The notes below the pieces were generated by a model. That model worked only from the letters and a program-made list of their open reading frames with translations, ran no database searches and was not told the origin of the DNA. A stretch of 64,000 nt of DNA from Xenorhabdus szentirmaii DSM 16338 (GTDB lineage Bacteria; Pseudomonadota; Gammaproteobacteria; Enterobacterales; Enterobacteriaceae). The stretch lies in the NCBI RefSeq assembly GCF_002632585.1, contig NZ_NIBV01000001.1, positions 858,094 through 922,093 on the forward strand, in the 5' to 3' direction. This document shows positions 33,849 through 42,613 of this stretch, piece by piece. The position numbers and the translations under genes were made by a program. Positions within the stretch are counted from its first letter, which is position 1, and each line of letters begins with the position of its first letter.

Positions 33849-35144
33849 TTAAACGATAAATTCTTGAATCAGCAATTGCCATGAAGAATTAATCATCTGC
33901 ATCAGTTCAAGATGATTCACTTCTGCATTATTGATATAAACACAGACATACCCACAAAAATCATTGTTAGTTTTAGGTATTTTATAAACCATAGAGTTTT
34001 CTGTAATTTTAATTTTTGTATAGAGAATCTCATATTGATATTTATAAAGTAATTCTTGAACTAACGACGTGGTTTTTTCCTTGAGCAGGACACCATCAAA
34101 TCCTTCCTTTATCACGCCATCTTTGGGTGCAACTAAATTTATAATAAATGCGCTGCCATTAGCCTGAGGTAGAGTCATGGTATCTGAATATCCCTGAATC
34201 AGATGATCAGCCCAAATTTTATGCAATGAAATATTAAAAACTTTAGCGGCCATCTCCCAGATGTGCATACCTGCCGGACGACGATTTGTCTCCACTAAAA
34301 AGGTTTCGCCTGTTGACGAGTTGAGTTTAATCTCGTTATGAAAAGCACCATAACGTTGACCAGATATTAAATTCATACTCTGCCCGGCTTTCATTAAAGC
34401 AAGCTGATTTATTGCAGGGCACTGCGCTGGCACAATTTGACCTAATTCCACCGGATACTCACCCACCTGATTCACTTTTTGCGTTAAAAGGTGAAGCGAG
34501 CCAACACCGTCGTATGAAAACTCTGAGTCAAACTCAATTAATTCTTCAGCGATAATGACGCTATTGGGAGTCGTCTGTAATGTTTCCTCATAAGAGGATT
34601 TCAATAGTTCATGATCCTTTACAATCTTCACACCAATATTGGCTCGTCCATCAACAGGTTTAATCACAACTCCTGATGCACATAACCCAAAGAAATCACT
34701 CAATTGTTCGTAGCTATTGATTCTGGCTAAGTTTGGAATGACGATATCCTGAGCCAATAAAAAACGTGAAAGCACCTTCTCCTGTTCTCTGAATTGCAGT
34801 TTGTTAATCCCTGCAAAGCTTAATACTGCGTCATCACCATATACATTCAGTTTTTTTGCAAGGGATGCAGCATGACCTGATACCGCATCCATAAATGGTA
34901 AAATACCAACACATTTCATTTCCAAGCTATCAATTAATTTCAATACCTCATCCTGATAATTAGGAGAAGAAACAGGAACATGGTAAACATGATCACACAA
35001 CTTGCCTTCTTCTCCTGAAAGAAAATCACTGATGATAACCATATCCAGATTGTACTTGTCCTGAATATAATCTTTAATCAGTTTTATCTCATGAATACGA
35101 GATGGCAAATAATCCAGAACCAGAAGATATTTTTCAATAAACAT
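33849..35144 (-). CDS. ATP-grasp ligase, last gene of the biosynthetic operon
   Basis: This 431-residue protein has an ATP-grasp layout: a preATP-grasp region to about residue 115, then 'GVVIKPVDGRANIGVKIVKD' (nucleotide-binding Lys and glycine loop), 'VIIAEELIEFDSEFSYDGVG', and the metal-binding 'FHNEIKLNSSTGETFLVETN' followed by 'RRPAG'. Such enzymes join a carboxylate to an amine through an acyl phosphate and often make dipeptides. The C-terminal 100 residues resemble the extra domain seen in amino-acid ligases. It is 16 bp downstream of the MFS gene. Substrates are unknown. Confidence 0.85.
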   Translation of the reverse strand: MFIEKYLLVLDYLPSRIHEIKLIKDYIQDKYNLDMVIISDFLSGEEGKLCDHVYHVPVSSPNYQDEVLKLIDSLEMKCVGILPFMDAVSGHAASLAKKLNVYGDDAVLSFAGINKLQFREQEKVLSRFLLAQDIVIPNLARINSYEQLSDFFGLCASGVVIKPVDGRANIGVKIVKDHELLKSSYEETLQTTPNSVIIAEELIEFDSEFSYDGVGSLHLLTQKVNQVGEYPVELGQIVPAQCPAINQLALMKAGQSMNLISGQRYGAFHNEIKLNSSTGETFLVETNRRPAGMHIWEMAAKVFNISLHKIWADHLIQGYSDTMTLPQANGSAFIINLVAPKDGVIKEGFDGVLLKEKTTSLVQELLYKYQYEILYTKIKITENSMVYKIPKTNNDFCGYVCVYINNAEVNHLELMQMINSSWQLLIQEFIV

Positions 35145-35160
35145 ATTGTTCCCTTTGAAA

Positions 35161-36336
35161 TTAGTCGCTTGTTTTAAAATAACGAAATGGTTTAATAACT
35201 AAAAAAGATGCCACGACGAATAGAAAAAAGAGTAAGAAAATAAATTTATAATCAATTAATAATAATAGCCTCGCACAGATGAAACTGGCCAGGGGAACAG
35301 CCAGCTGATTAAGGACGAGTACGATACCAAGATAACGTGAAAATCCTTCTGCTGGTAAAAGCCTGGCTCGATAGAATCGAGAAAAGAGATTGAAACACCC
35401 TTCCGAACCGATAATAAATAAAAACCCTAACAAATAAAAATAGAAACTTTCCGCCATGCCTGTAATGAACAGGCCACAAGCTGCAATAAGAAAAGCACTC
35501 AACCCAACGGTTCGTATATGAAAACGACGAATTAATTTAGGGGCGATGAAGAACAATAAACAGTTTAACATACCCGCCAACGCTAAAGCTTTGGCATAAC
35601 CTTGTTCTGGTTGATTAAAAACATCCGTAATCACATAAACAGCGGTCGATAACAAAGCACCTTGCATAACATTAACAAGGAAGGTAAGACTGATAATTTT
35701 CTTAAGTTCTCTGTTAGAAAAAATATAATAAATGATTTGCTTAAGTGAATGTTGTATATCTGACGATTTATTCGATATAGATTCAGTTTTATGGACAGAC
35801 AGCCAGAGGAAAACACTAATAAAAAAAGGAATGGCTATAAAAATAAAAGTTTGTATTATGGAGAATTTTAAAGTGATAAAACCAACTAATACAGGCGCTG
35901 CGATATAAGTAAATTGCTCAACAAATTGAAGTTGAGAATAGATGGATGATAATTTATGCCCTGACACGGTTTGTGAGACAAAACCTTCAAGGTTTACATA
36001 ACCCGCCCCACTAAAAAAAGACAAAATACACGCTATGGCAATAATCAAAACTATCACATATTGAGAATCAAAATAGGGATATCCAAAGTATAAAAATAGA
36101 CAGACACCACCACGTATCAAATCACTAAAATAAAGCATTCTCAAAGGATGTATCTTATGCCCTATCCAGCCTGAAAGAGGCAATGATAAAACTCTGGTTA
36201 ACCTTTCCAAGCCGAAAGCAAGTGAAGATAAATAAGCGCTATTGGTAGAGGTATACACCAGTACAGGCACAGCAAAAATAATAAATGCTTCTGAAAAGAT
36301 AGAAAAAAAACGTGCCAAAACTATTCGTATGATCAC
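35161..36336 (-). CDS. MFS efflux transporter of the biosynthetic cluster
   Basis: This 391-residue protein has about twelve hydrophobic helices and a 'SGWIGHKIHPLRMLYFSDLI' loop 2-3 similar to the EntS/MFS_3 group that exports small peptides and siderophores. It lies between the carbamoyltransferase (23 bp) and ATP-grasp genes on one strand, so it most likely exports the product or provides self-protection. Base composition is AT-rich like its neighbours. Confidence 0.83.
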   Translation of the reverse strand: MIIRIVLARFFSIFSEAFIIFAVPVLVYTSTNSAYLSSLAFGLERLTRVLSLPLSGWIGHKIHPLRMLYFSDLIRGGVCLFLYFGYPYFDSQYVIVLIIAIACILSFFSGAGYVNLEGFVSQTVSGHKLSSIYSQLQFVEQFTYIAAPVLVGFITLKFSIIQTFIFIAIPFFISVFLWLSVHKTESISNKSSDIQHSLKQIIYYIFSNRELKKIISLTFLVNVMQGALLSTAVYVITDVFNQPEQGYAKALALAGMLNCLLFFIAPKLIRRFHIRTVGLSAFLIAACGLFITGMAESFYFYLLGFLFIIGSEGCFNLFSRFYRARLLPAEGFSRYLGIVLVLNQLAVPLASFICARLLLLIDYKFIFLLFFLFVVASFLVIKPFRYFKTSD

Positions 36337-36359
36337 TGATGTAACCTCTATCTATATTA

Positions 36360-38054
36360 TTAATGGCGAGACTTAACGATATAATTACCCAATACTAAAA
36401 AGTCAATTCTCGTTTTCAAAAATGTCTTAATAGCATCTTCAGGGGAGCACACAATAGGTTCACTGTCGTTAAGAGAAGTATTAAGTACAACAGGTACACC
36501 GGTCAGTTTATAGAATGAACGAATCAATTGAGCATAACTTGCATTTGATTTTTCATCAACGACTTGTACACGGGCTGTACCATCCGCATGAGTCACTGCC
36601 GGAATGACATCTTGCTTATCCTGCCTTACATCCATTGCCAGCAGCATATACTGAGAGGCATCAGGAAGGCCACGCGAAATAAACCAGTCATTGGTATATT
36701 CCCTCAAAACACTTGGCGCAAAGGGGCGGAAAAATTCCCGGTGTTTGACTTTAAGATTCATTAAATCGCGAATATCTTTGTTTCTTGGGTCAGCCAGTAA
36801 GCTGCGATTACCCAGTGCTCTCGGGCCAAATTCCATGCGCCCCTGAAACCATGCAATAACATTATTATTCGCAATCAAAGAAGCCACTGACTCATGAACA
36901 TTTTCCGATTTTTCCCACGTCAAATCATATTTTGACAGTGCTTCTTCATATTGTGAATCCGAATACTCAGGGCCAAGATAAGCATTCATCATCGGGGAAC
37001 GTTCCTGATGCCCCATAATATGATGCCAAATGTACAATGCAGCACCAATTGCTGTACCAGCATCATGAGCGGCAGGTTGGACATAAATGTCATCAATATC
37101 GCATTTTTGATACAAGAGCTGGTTAGTAATGCAGTTCAATGCCACACCGCCAGCTAAACAGATATGCCGACTTCCCGTCACAGATAGATAGTGTTGCGCC
37201 ATATTCATGACGATATCATCTGTAACAACTTGCAACGTAGCCGCTATATCATAATGTTCTTGGCGTAACTCATCGTCTTTATGACGTTGTGGTAAACCAA
37301 ATAGCTCTTCCAGCTTAGAAAACGACTTACTGCGAAATTCCAGGATATTATTATCAATGGTGAACTGCCCTTCTGGCAGACATTTCACTATATCGGCAAA
37401 CGGTTTTTTAAATTTTGTTGCCTCGCCATAAGCAGCCATGCCCATGACTTTACAAGCGTCATATTCGGAAAAGCCTAAATATTCCGAAATTTTTTCCCAC
37501 ATAAATCCTATTGAGTTTGGATAAGCGATGGTTGATAGTTTTGATATTTGATTATCTTTACCAATAAAGATACCGCTGGTGTTATCTTCTCCAATGCCAT
37601 CAATAGAAAGAATTAACGATTCATTGAACCGAGAAGGGTAATAAGCTGAAGCCGCATGAGCTGTGTGATGTGCAACCCAGTGAAAATCACCACGGAAACC
37701 CATTTTATGCAGTTTCAACGGTACATTGGTGGTCTGACGATAAAACAGCTCTTCCCCTGATTCGGTAGCCCAATCATTAGGCTGTTTAACCTCATCAATA
37801 TAGGCTGATTTATGTCTCTCTATAGGGTCAATCGAATAGCCAATACAATCAATATCAGACAATTGTATTTCTGCGAAAGAGAGAGCGGCCTGAATAGAGG
37901 CCAATGGCAATTCATCGGGATTGTCTAAATTTGCTGATTTACCATGCTTATGTCTGTTTAAACGTTCTTCTTCAATAGCGAAAATAACTTCACCATTTTT
38001 AATAAGGCAAACCGCCGCTTCATGGTATACAGAATTAATACCTAATATATACAT
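36360..38054 (-). CDS. NodU/CmcH/TobZ-family O-carbamoyltransferase
   Basis: This 564-residue protein has a Kae1-like N-terminal domain ('YILGINSVYHEAAVCLIKNG', 'HHTAHAASAYYPS', 'LSIDGIGEDNTSG', 'HICLAGGVALNCITN') and a YrdC-like C-terminal domain with 'MEFGPRALGNRSLLADPR' and 'REFFRPFAPSVL'. The family uses carbamoyl phosphate and ATP to put a carbamoyl group on a hydroxyl, through carbamoyl-AMP. The iron/phosphate-binding His residues (HHTAH) are present, so it is probably active. It lies 11 bp after the arginine-dihydrolase-like gene. The acceptor is unknown. Confidence 0.92.
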   Translation of the reverse strand: MYILGINSVYHEAAVCLIKNGEVIFAIEEERLNRHKHGKSANLDNPDELPLASIQAALSFAEIQLSDIDCIGYSIDPIERHKSAYIDEVKQPNDWATESGEELFYRQTTNVPLKLHKMGFRGDFHWVAHHTAHAASAYYPSRFNESLILSIDGIGEDNTSGIFIGKDNQISKLSTIAYPNSIGFMWEKISEYLGFSEYDACKVMGMAAYGEATKFKKPFADIVKCLPEGQFTIDNNILEFRSKSFSKLEELFGLPQRHKDDELRQEHYDIAATLQVVTDDIVMNMAQHYLSVTGSRHICLAGGVALNCITNQLLYQKCDIDDIYVQPAAHDAGTAIGAALYIWHHIMGHQERSPMMNAYLGPEYSDSQYEEALSKYDLTWEKSENVHESVASLIANNNVIAWFQGRMEFGPRALGNRSLLADPRNKDIRDLMNLKVKHREFFRPFAPSVLREYTNDWFISRGLPDASQYMLLAMDVRQDKQDVIPAVTHADGTARVQVVDEKSNASYAQLIRSFYKLTGVPVVLNTSLNDSEPIVCSPEDAIKTFLKTRIDFLVLGNYIVKSRH

Positions 38055-38065
38055 ATTGTAATCTC

Positions 38066-38869
38066 TTAATTCAACTTGAGTACTAAACAGCGCAAGCTAC
38101 CACCACTTTTAAGATATTCGCTCATATCACACTTCACGACATTAAAGCCAAAATCATTAATTTTCTTCTCAACGTCTGGTGTACAGTCGTGCAATAAAAT
38201 GTCTTTGCCAATAGGAATGTTATTACAAACGAATAACTCTTTTGCATCATGTTCAGAAACAGCAATGCGACGACTAAAATTATCTTCAATATATTTCTGG
38301 CTTTCTTGGGTAAATGCTTCCGGATAATAAATAATGGTATCTTTATCAATAAAAGAGAAAGCCAGTGCAACATGGAAAAATGTATTGTCTTGAATATGTA
38401 ATTCGCCAAGAACTTTTAATTCAGGATAGGTTTCCCGGATAGCTTTGATGGCTTCTTTATCTGAGCGGGGACCAAACCCGAAAATAATGCTGTCTTCCCA
38501 ATAGATAACATCACCCAAGCCTTCGAAATAAACACCCGGCTCTACACTGTGAATCTCAACACCTTCATTCTGCAAGAAGTCAACATAATGCTGTCTTTCA
38601 CCCTGACGCTCAGGATGCCTGAAGTTACTTGCCAGGAATTTATTGTTGTGTATCATGCCACAGTCTCCAGCAAAGGTCATATCAGGCAAACCCTTAACTG
38701 GCTCAATGACTTTAACTTTCACGCCACGTTCAGTCAATCTGTCATAAACATAATCCCATTGCTTTTGTGCTAAAACTTTATCTACTTTGTTTTCTGTGTC
38801 CATCCAATCATTTATAACATACTCAATATCATAGAAGTCAGGTTTACACATTAGCAATTCATGAATCAT
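38066..38869 (-). CDS. Arginine dihydrolase/DDAH-like guanidino-modifying enzyme
   Basis: This 267-residue enzyme begins MIHELLMCKPDFYDIEYVIN. It looks like the N-terminal catalytic domain of cyanobacterial arginine dihydrolase (ArgZ/AgrE) and DDAH. It has 'PDMTFAGDCG', 'FEGLGDVIYW', 'HIQDNTFFHVALAFSF' (catalytic His) and 'GGSLRCLVLKL' (catalytic Cys). Such enzymes cut the guanidino group of arginine or methylarginine to citrulline or ornithine. I chose ATG 38869: it follows the upstream stop by 1 nt and has GAGG 7 nt upstream; the longer frame adds 31 residues inside the previous gene. It could supply citrulline or a related ureido amino acid to the pathway. Confidence 0.85.
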   Translation of the reverse strand: MIHELLMCKPDFYDIEYVINDWMDTENKVDKVLAQKQWDYVYDRLTERGVKVKVIEPVKGLPDMTFAGDCGMIHNNKFLASNFRHPERQGERQHYVDFLQNEGVEIHSVEPGVYFEGLGDVIYWEDSIIFGFGPRSDKEAIKAIRETYPELKVLGELHIQDNTFFHVALAFSFIDKDTIIYYPEAFTQESQKYIEDNFSRRIAVSEHDAKELFVCNNIPIGKDILLHDCTPDVEKKINDFGFNVVKCDMSEYLKSGGSLRCLVLKLN

Positions 38870-38870
38870 A

Positions 38871-40052
38871 TTATTTCCTCTTTTTAATTGCGCTACATTT
38901 ACTATGAATATTAAAGATTCGCGAAAAACCTTCCGAATCACTTTGACTATAAAGATGACCACAATTATAAATAGCCATCATTGGATCATAAATTGAGGTA
39001 TCAGAATAACGTGAAATGACATTCACATAATTTCTTCCAACTTCGAGATTTATGACACCATTAACACTCAAATTCATACTATCAATAAAGGCATTCAAGT
39101 GATCCATAAGCGGGTCATACCACAGCCCCGAATAGACCATTTCTGTCCATTTTTTATCAATAGTTTCTTTGAACCAGTTTTCGTTTCTATTCGAACAAAA
39201 TAATTCTAATTGTTTATGCGCTGTAATTAAGATATGTGCCGCAGGAGATTGGTATATGGCTCTGCTCTTTAAGCCCACAATACCATCTTCAACCATATCA
39301 AAAACTCCCGTTAAATAATTACCACCAATGACATTCAATTCTTTGATAATTTGGTGAAGTTCTTTCTCTTCATTATTTAACTTAACAGGAATGCCTTTTT
39401 CAAACGTGACACTCACCACAATCGGCTCAGCATTATCCTTAGCGGTTCTGGTCACTACCTGTTTGACATCTTCAGGCACAACACGATCTGGATGTTCTAA
39501 ATTGCCGCACTCTATCGTTAATCCCCACATATTCTCACTGGTTGAATAGGGATTATTACAGCCAAATTCTAAAGGTATGCCATAATTACATGCATACTCA
39601 TAAGCATCTTTATCCGTATATGGAAAATTACGCAACGAAGCCAATGGTTTTTTACCAAGGATCTCGATATTCATATCCATTCTGGCCTGATCATTTCCAC
39701 GGAATTGATGTGCTATGTAATCAACACCCAATTCTTCAGCAACTTCAACCGCAGCCTCAGCCAGCGCCGGACGGGATAATGCCGCGCTAAGATGATAACC
39801 ATCCTGGTATACCGCATTAGCTTTAATAGCTTTGGCGATGATATTATGAGAAAATTCTGCCCGATAATCTTTATAAATAAAATAATCTGCTCCAGCGGCC
39901 ATGCATTCTAATTCAATTTCTTCTATATCGCATATTTTCCCTTCATCGATAAATAAAGAATAAACGCTTTTAAAATTCTTTTTTAATTCTTTTATAACAA
40001 GAGGGTTGTAAAGTCTATTATAAAAAATAACAATAACACTATTAAAATTCAT
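38871..40052 (-). CDS. Argininosuccinate synthase homologue with a degenerate PP-loop
   Basis: This 393-residue protein aligns by eye with ArgG along its length: 'AVYQDGYHLSAALSRPALAE', 'GNDQARMDMNIEI', 'NPYSTSENMWGLTIE', 'GIVGLKSRAIYQSPAAHIL', 'EMVYSGLWYDPLMDHLNAFI'. The N-terminal ATP pyrophosphatase motif SGGxDTS of true ArgG is missing; the equivalent place (about residues 8-18) reads 'VIFYNRLYNPL'. The GATGKGNDQ loop is shortened to 'QFRGNDQ'. It may therefore have a changed reaction or none. It overlaps the PLP-enzyme gene by 11 nt. Whether ATP is still bound is open. Confidence 0.85.
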   Translation of the reverse strand: MNFNSVIVIFYNRLYNPLVIKELKKNFKSVYSLFIDEGKICDIEEIELECMAAGADYFIYKDYRAEFSHNIIAKAIKANAVYQDGYHLSAALSRPALAEAAVEVAEELGVDYIAHQFRGNDQARMDMNIEILGKKPLASLRNFPYTDKDAYEYACNYGIPLEFGCNNPYSTSENMWGLTIECGNLEHPDRVVPEDVKQVVTRTAKDNAEPIVVSVTFEKGIPVKLNNEEKELHQIIKELNVIGGNYLTGVFDMVEDGIVGLKSRAIYQSPAAHILITAHKQLELFCSNRNENWFKETIDKKWTEMVYSGLWYDPLMDHLNAFIDSMNLSVNGVINLEVGRNYVNVISRYSDTSIYDPMMAIYNCGHLYSQSDSEGFSRIFNIHSKCSAIKKRK

Positions 40053-41253
40053 TAAATGTGCATCCTAATTCATATACAAGTTCTTTTAATTTATCGTCAC
40101 AGAGGCTTTCTTCAATCAGCTCAGAAAAATTATGCTCCGCAAGCCATGTATCATTATAGATCGTATCGACATAACGCTCACCGCTATCTGGAATAACGAC
40201 AACAAGATGATCGCCTTTATTGAAGAGATGTAGATTCTGTAATGCTGCTGCCAATGCACAAGCACCTGTTCCACCAATTAATATCCCTTCTTGCCGCGCT
40301 AATTCCCTTGCTGTTTTGAAGGCAGTTAAATCGGAAATTTTTATCGCATCATCAATATAGCTATCATCCAAGATACTTGGGCGGAATGCTAAACCCGCAC
40401 CCTGTACAAAATATTTACCCGCTTCACCACCAAATATAATTGAACCTTGAGGCTCTACAGCAAATATCTTTGTTTCAGGGTTTACTGTCTTAATATATTT
40501 TGAAACCCCTGTGATAGTTCCGCAACTTCCTGCTGTAATAAAAATCCCATTTAATCGGTCTGAAAACTGATTGTAAATTTCACGCGCAGTTGAATGATAG
40601 TGCTCTATAGGGTTATCTTCATTCTCAAATTGCATCGGACTAAAAGAATTTGGATATAATTCAGTAATTTTCTTGGTTAATTCAATTCTATATAAGACAG
40701 TATCAATACCATCTTCAAACTCTGGCAAAAAAACAACATCAGCGCCATAAGCCTTTATTTTATCAACTTTTGCACTCGGAACCATCCGATCTAAGATGGC
40801 AATAAATTTATACCCTTTATATGCACATGCCATTGCTAACCCAATAGCAGTATTTCCTGATGATGGCTCAATAACAGTCATTCCCTGGCGAAGCAACCCT
40901 TTCTTTTCTGCCTTTTCCAGCATAGCGACGGCTATTCTGTCTTTGATACTTCCACCAGGGTTAGTCGTTTCCATTTTAAGATAGACTTTTACACCTTGTG
41001 TATTAGTTTTATTAAGTAATATACAAGGTGTATTACCTATTGTTTCTAAAATATTATTCGCTTTCATCATGTTATTCTCTATATAAGTTGAGCTTCTAAT
41101 TTGGCTAACAACAACCGGTGCATACCGATTAGCTTGATAGATAAAATTCACGCTTTCTGGGAGCTTGAAAAGATTGGCATATTTTTCTATTTTTCCCTTC
41201 GCGCTTTTTATACTCAACTTTAATTCTCCCGGCTTATTGTCGTTATTTTCCAC
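40042..41253 (-). CDS. Cysteine synthase-like PLP enzyme with N-terminal extension
   Basis: This 403-residue fold-type II PLP enzyme has the Schiff-base Lys in 'NPGGSIKDRIAV' (about residue 100), the substrate loop 'EPSSGNTAIGLAMA', the phosphate-binding 'AGSCGTITGV' and 'VIPDSGERY'. It resembles CysK and SbnA, which do beta-replacement on O-acetyl- or O-phosphoserine; SbnA gives a 2,3-diaminopropionate precursor. About 60 residues precede the normal start (MMKANNILETIGNTP). The GTG at 41253 has AGGA 10 nt upstream, while ATG 41070 has AGAGAA, so either start is possible. It is first in the minus-strand operon, divergent from a second ATP-grasp gene. Confidence 0.85.
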   Translation of the reverse strand: MENNDNKPGELKLSIKSAKGKIEKYANLFKLPESVNFIYQANRYAPVVVSQIRSSTYIENNMMKANNILETIGNTPCILLNKTNTQGVKVYLKMETTNPGGSIKDRIAVAMLEKAEKKGLLRQGMTVIEPSSGNTAIGLAMACAYKGYKFIAILDRMVPSAKVDKIKAYGADVVFLPEFEDGIDTVLYRIELTKKITELYPNSFSPMQFENEDNPIEHYHSTAREIYNQFSDRLNGIFITAGSCGTITGVSKYIKTVNPETKIFAVEPQGSIIFGGEAGKYFVQGAGLAFRPSILDDSYIDDAIKISDLTAFKTARELARQEGILIGGTGACALAAALQNLHLFNKGDHLVVVIPDSGERYVDTIYNDTWLAEHNFSELIEESLCDDKLKELVYELGCTFNEF

Positions 41254-41380
41254 TCCGTACTTTTCCTAAAAATACATTAAGTTTCTCCTGATTTTTTTCA
41301 ACTGTCATTTTTGCCAGTTGCCCGCTTTTATATTTCAAGCAAAGCTACAATGTGGAAAAAATTCAAGAGAAATATCCAGT

Positions 41381-42610
41381 ATGAACTTACTCATTATTGG
41401 GAGCGGCTTTTCTCCCGTACATCATAAACTTAAAGCACTGGGTCACCGTTTATTCATCATCCCTGATCCATCTAAAAAAATGCCAGCTAACGAAAATGGC
41501 CTTTATGAGGCGATCCTATTCGTTCATGACGTCGACCATATTGAGCAGCTGGCAATCAAAATATGTTCTGATCCTATCCTTTTTAATATCAACCGAGTTA
41601 TAGCATTCAATGAAAAATGGCAGCTAACAGCTACGCGTGTAGCTTCACGCACTAACCTGCCTATCATTATTGATGAGCATCTGGTTAATTTGACCGTTGA
41701 TAAATATTCTATGCGCAAGCATCTGGAGCGAGCGGGTGTTCCTTCTGTCAAATTCGAGAAAATAACGCATTATCATGAGTTGGCAGATGCATTGCACCGT
41801 ATTGGTTTTCCGGCAATACTCAAACCACTGTCGGGGGAAGCAAGCAAAGATATTTACCTGATTGAAGACGAATTCAGCTATCATCAAATTGCCTCTGCCC
41901 TGAAAAATAATTTCAACGAAGAATTTCTACTCGAATCATTTATTTATGGAGACGAATATAGTGTTGAAGCCGTTTCTTATCAGGGTCAGCATCATATTCT
42001 GGCGATTACCAAAAAATATAAAAATAAAAGGTTTATTGAAACAGGCCATGTTCTCCCTGCGCCACTGGCCCATGAACTGGAAGAACAGATAAAAACGTAT
42101 ATTCAAAAATTCCTTAGTGTCATGAATTTCAACAATTGCCCATCCCATACTGAAATAATTCTTTCAAATTCTGGCCCTGTCGTCATTGAAAGCCACACTC
42201 GCCCTGGTGGTGATAATATCTATCGCCTACTCGAGTTTTCCACTGGTATCGATTTAATGAATATTGTGGCGAAGATCAATACCGGCACTTTAGAAGAAGA
42301 AGATATAAAGAGAACAAAAAATCAATGCCATTCAGCTGTCTGGTATTCAATACCAGAAGGCGATTCTCATTTCATTCTTGAACATATTGAGGGATTAGAA
42401 GAAGCAAGAAAAATAGATCATATAGAGGATATTACGCTCCTTATACAACCGGGAGAAAATGCACGCCATGCAACAAATAGTTTTGACAGAAGTGCCTTAG
42501 CTATTGCAACAGCCCCAACGGCAAGTGAAGCATTGCACTCAGCGCAGCATGCATTATCTCAAATTAAATTCACCTATAGTTATCATTCTCCCAAAATGGA
42601 GGAAAATTAA
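41381..42610 (+). CDS. ATP-grasp ligase, divergent arm of the biosynthetic cluster
   Basis: This 409-residue enzyme resembles L-amino-acid ligases (BacD-like). It has a Rossmann-like N terminus (MNLLIIGSGFSPVHHKLKAL), then 'VDKYSMRKHLERAGVPS', 'GFPAILKPLSGEASKDIYLI', 'FLLESFIYGDEYSVEAVSY', 'PSHTEIILSNSGPVVIESHT' and 'RPGGD', covering the ATP and Mg sites. It probably forms an amide or peptide bond between unusual amino acids. The start at 41381 is the family start; the longer frame adds 21 residues. The gene is followed after 3 bp by a LysE-type exporter, so the two are co-transcribed. Confidence 0.85.
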   Translation: MNLLIIGSGFSPVHHKLKALGHRLFIIPDPSKKMPANENGLYEAILFVHDVDHIEQLAIKICSDPILFNINRVIAFNEKWQLTATRVASRTNLPIIIDEHLVNLTVDKYSMRKHLERAGVPSVKFEKITHYHELADALHRIGFPAILKPLSGEASKDIYLIEDEFSYHQIASALKNNFNEEFLLESFIYGDEYSVEAVSYQGQHHILAITKKYKNKRFIETGHVLPAPLAHELEEQIKTYIQKFLSVMNFNNCPSHTEIILSNSGPVVIESHTRPGGDNIYRLLEFSTGIDLMNIVAKINTGTLEEEDIKRTKNQCHSAVWYSIPEGDSHFILEHIEGLEEARKIDHIEDITLLIQPGENARHATNSFDRSALAIATAPTASEALHSAQHALSQIKFTYSYHSPKMEEN

Positions 42611-42613
42611 TTA

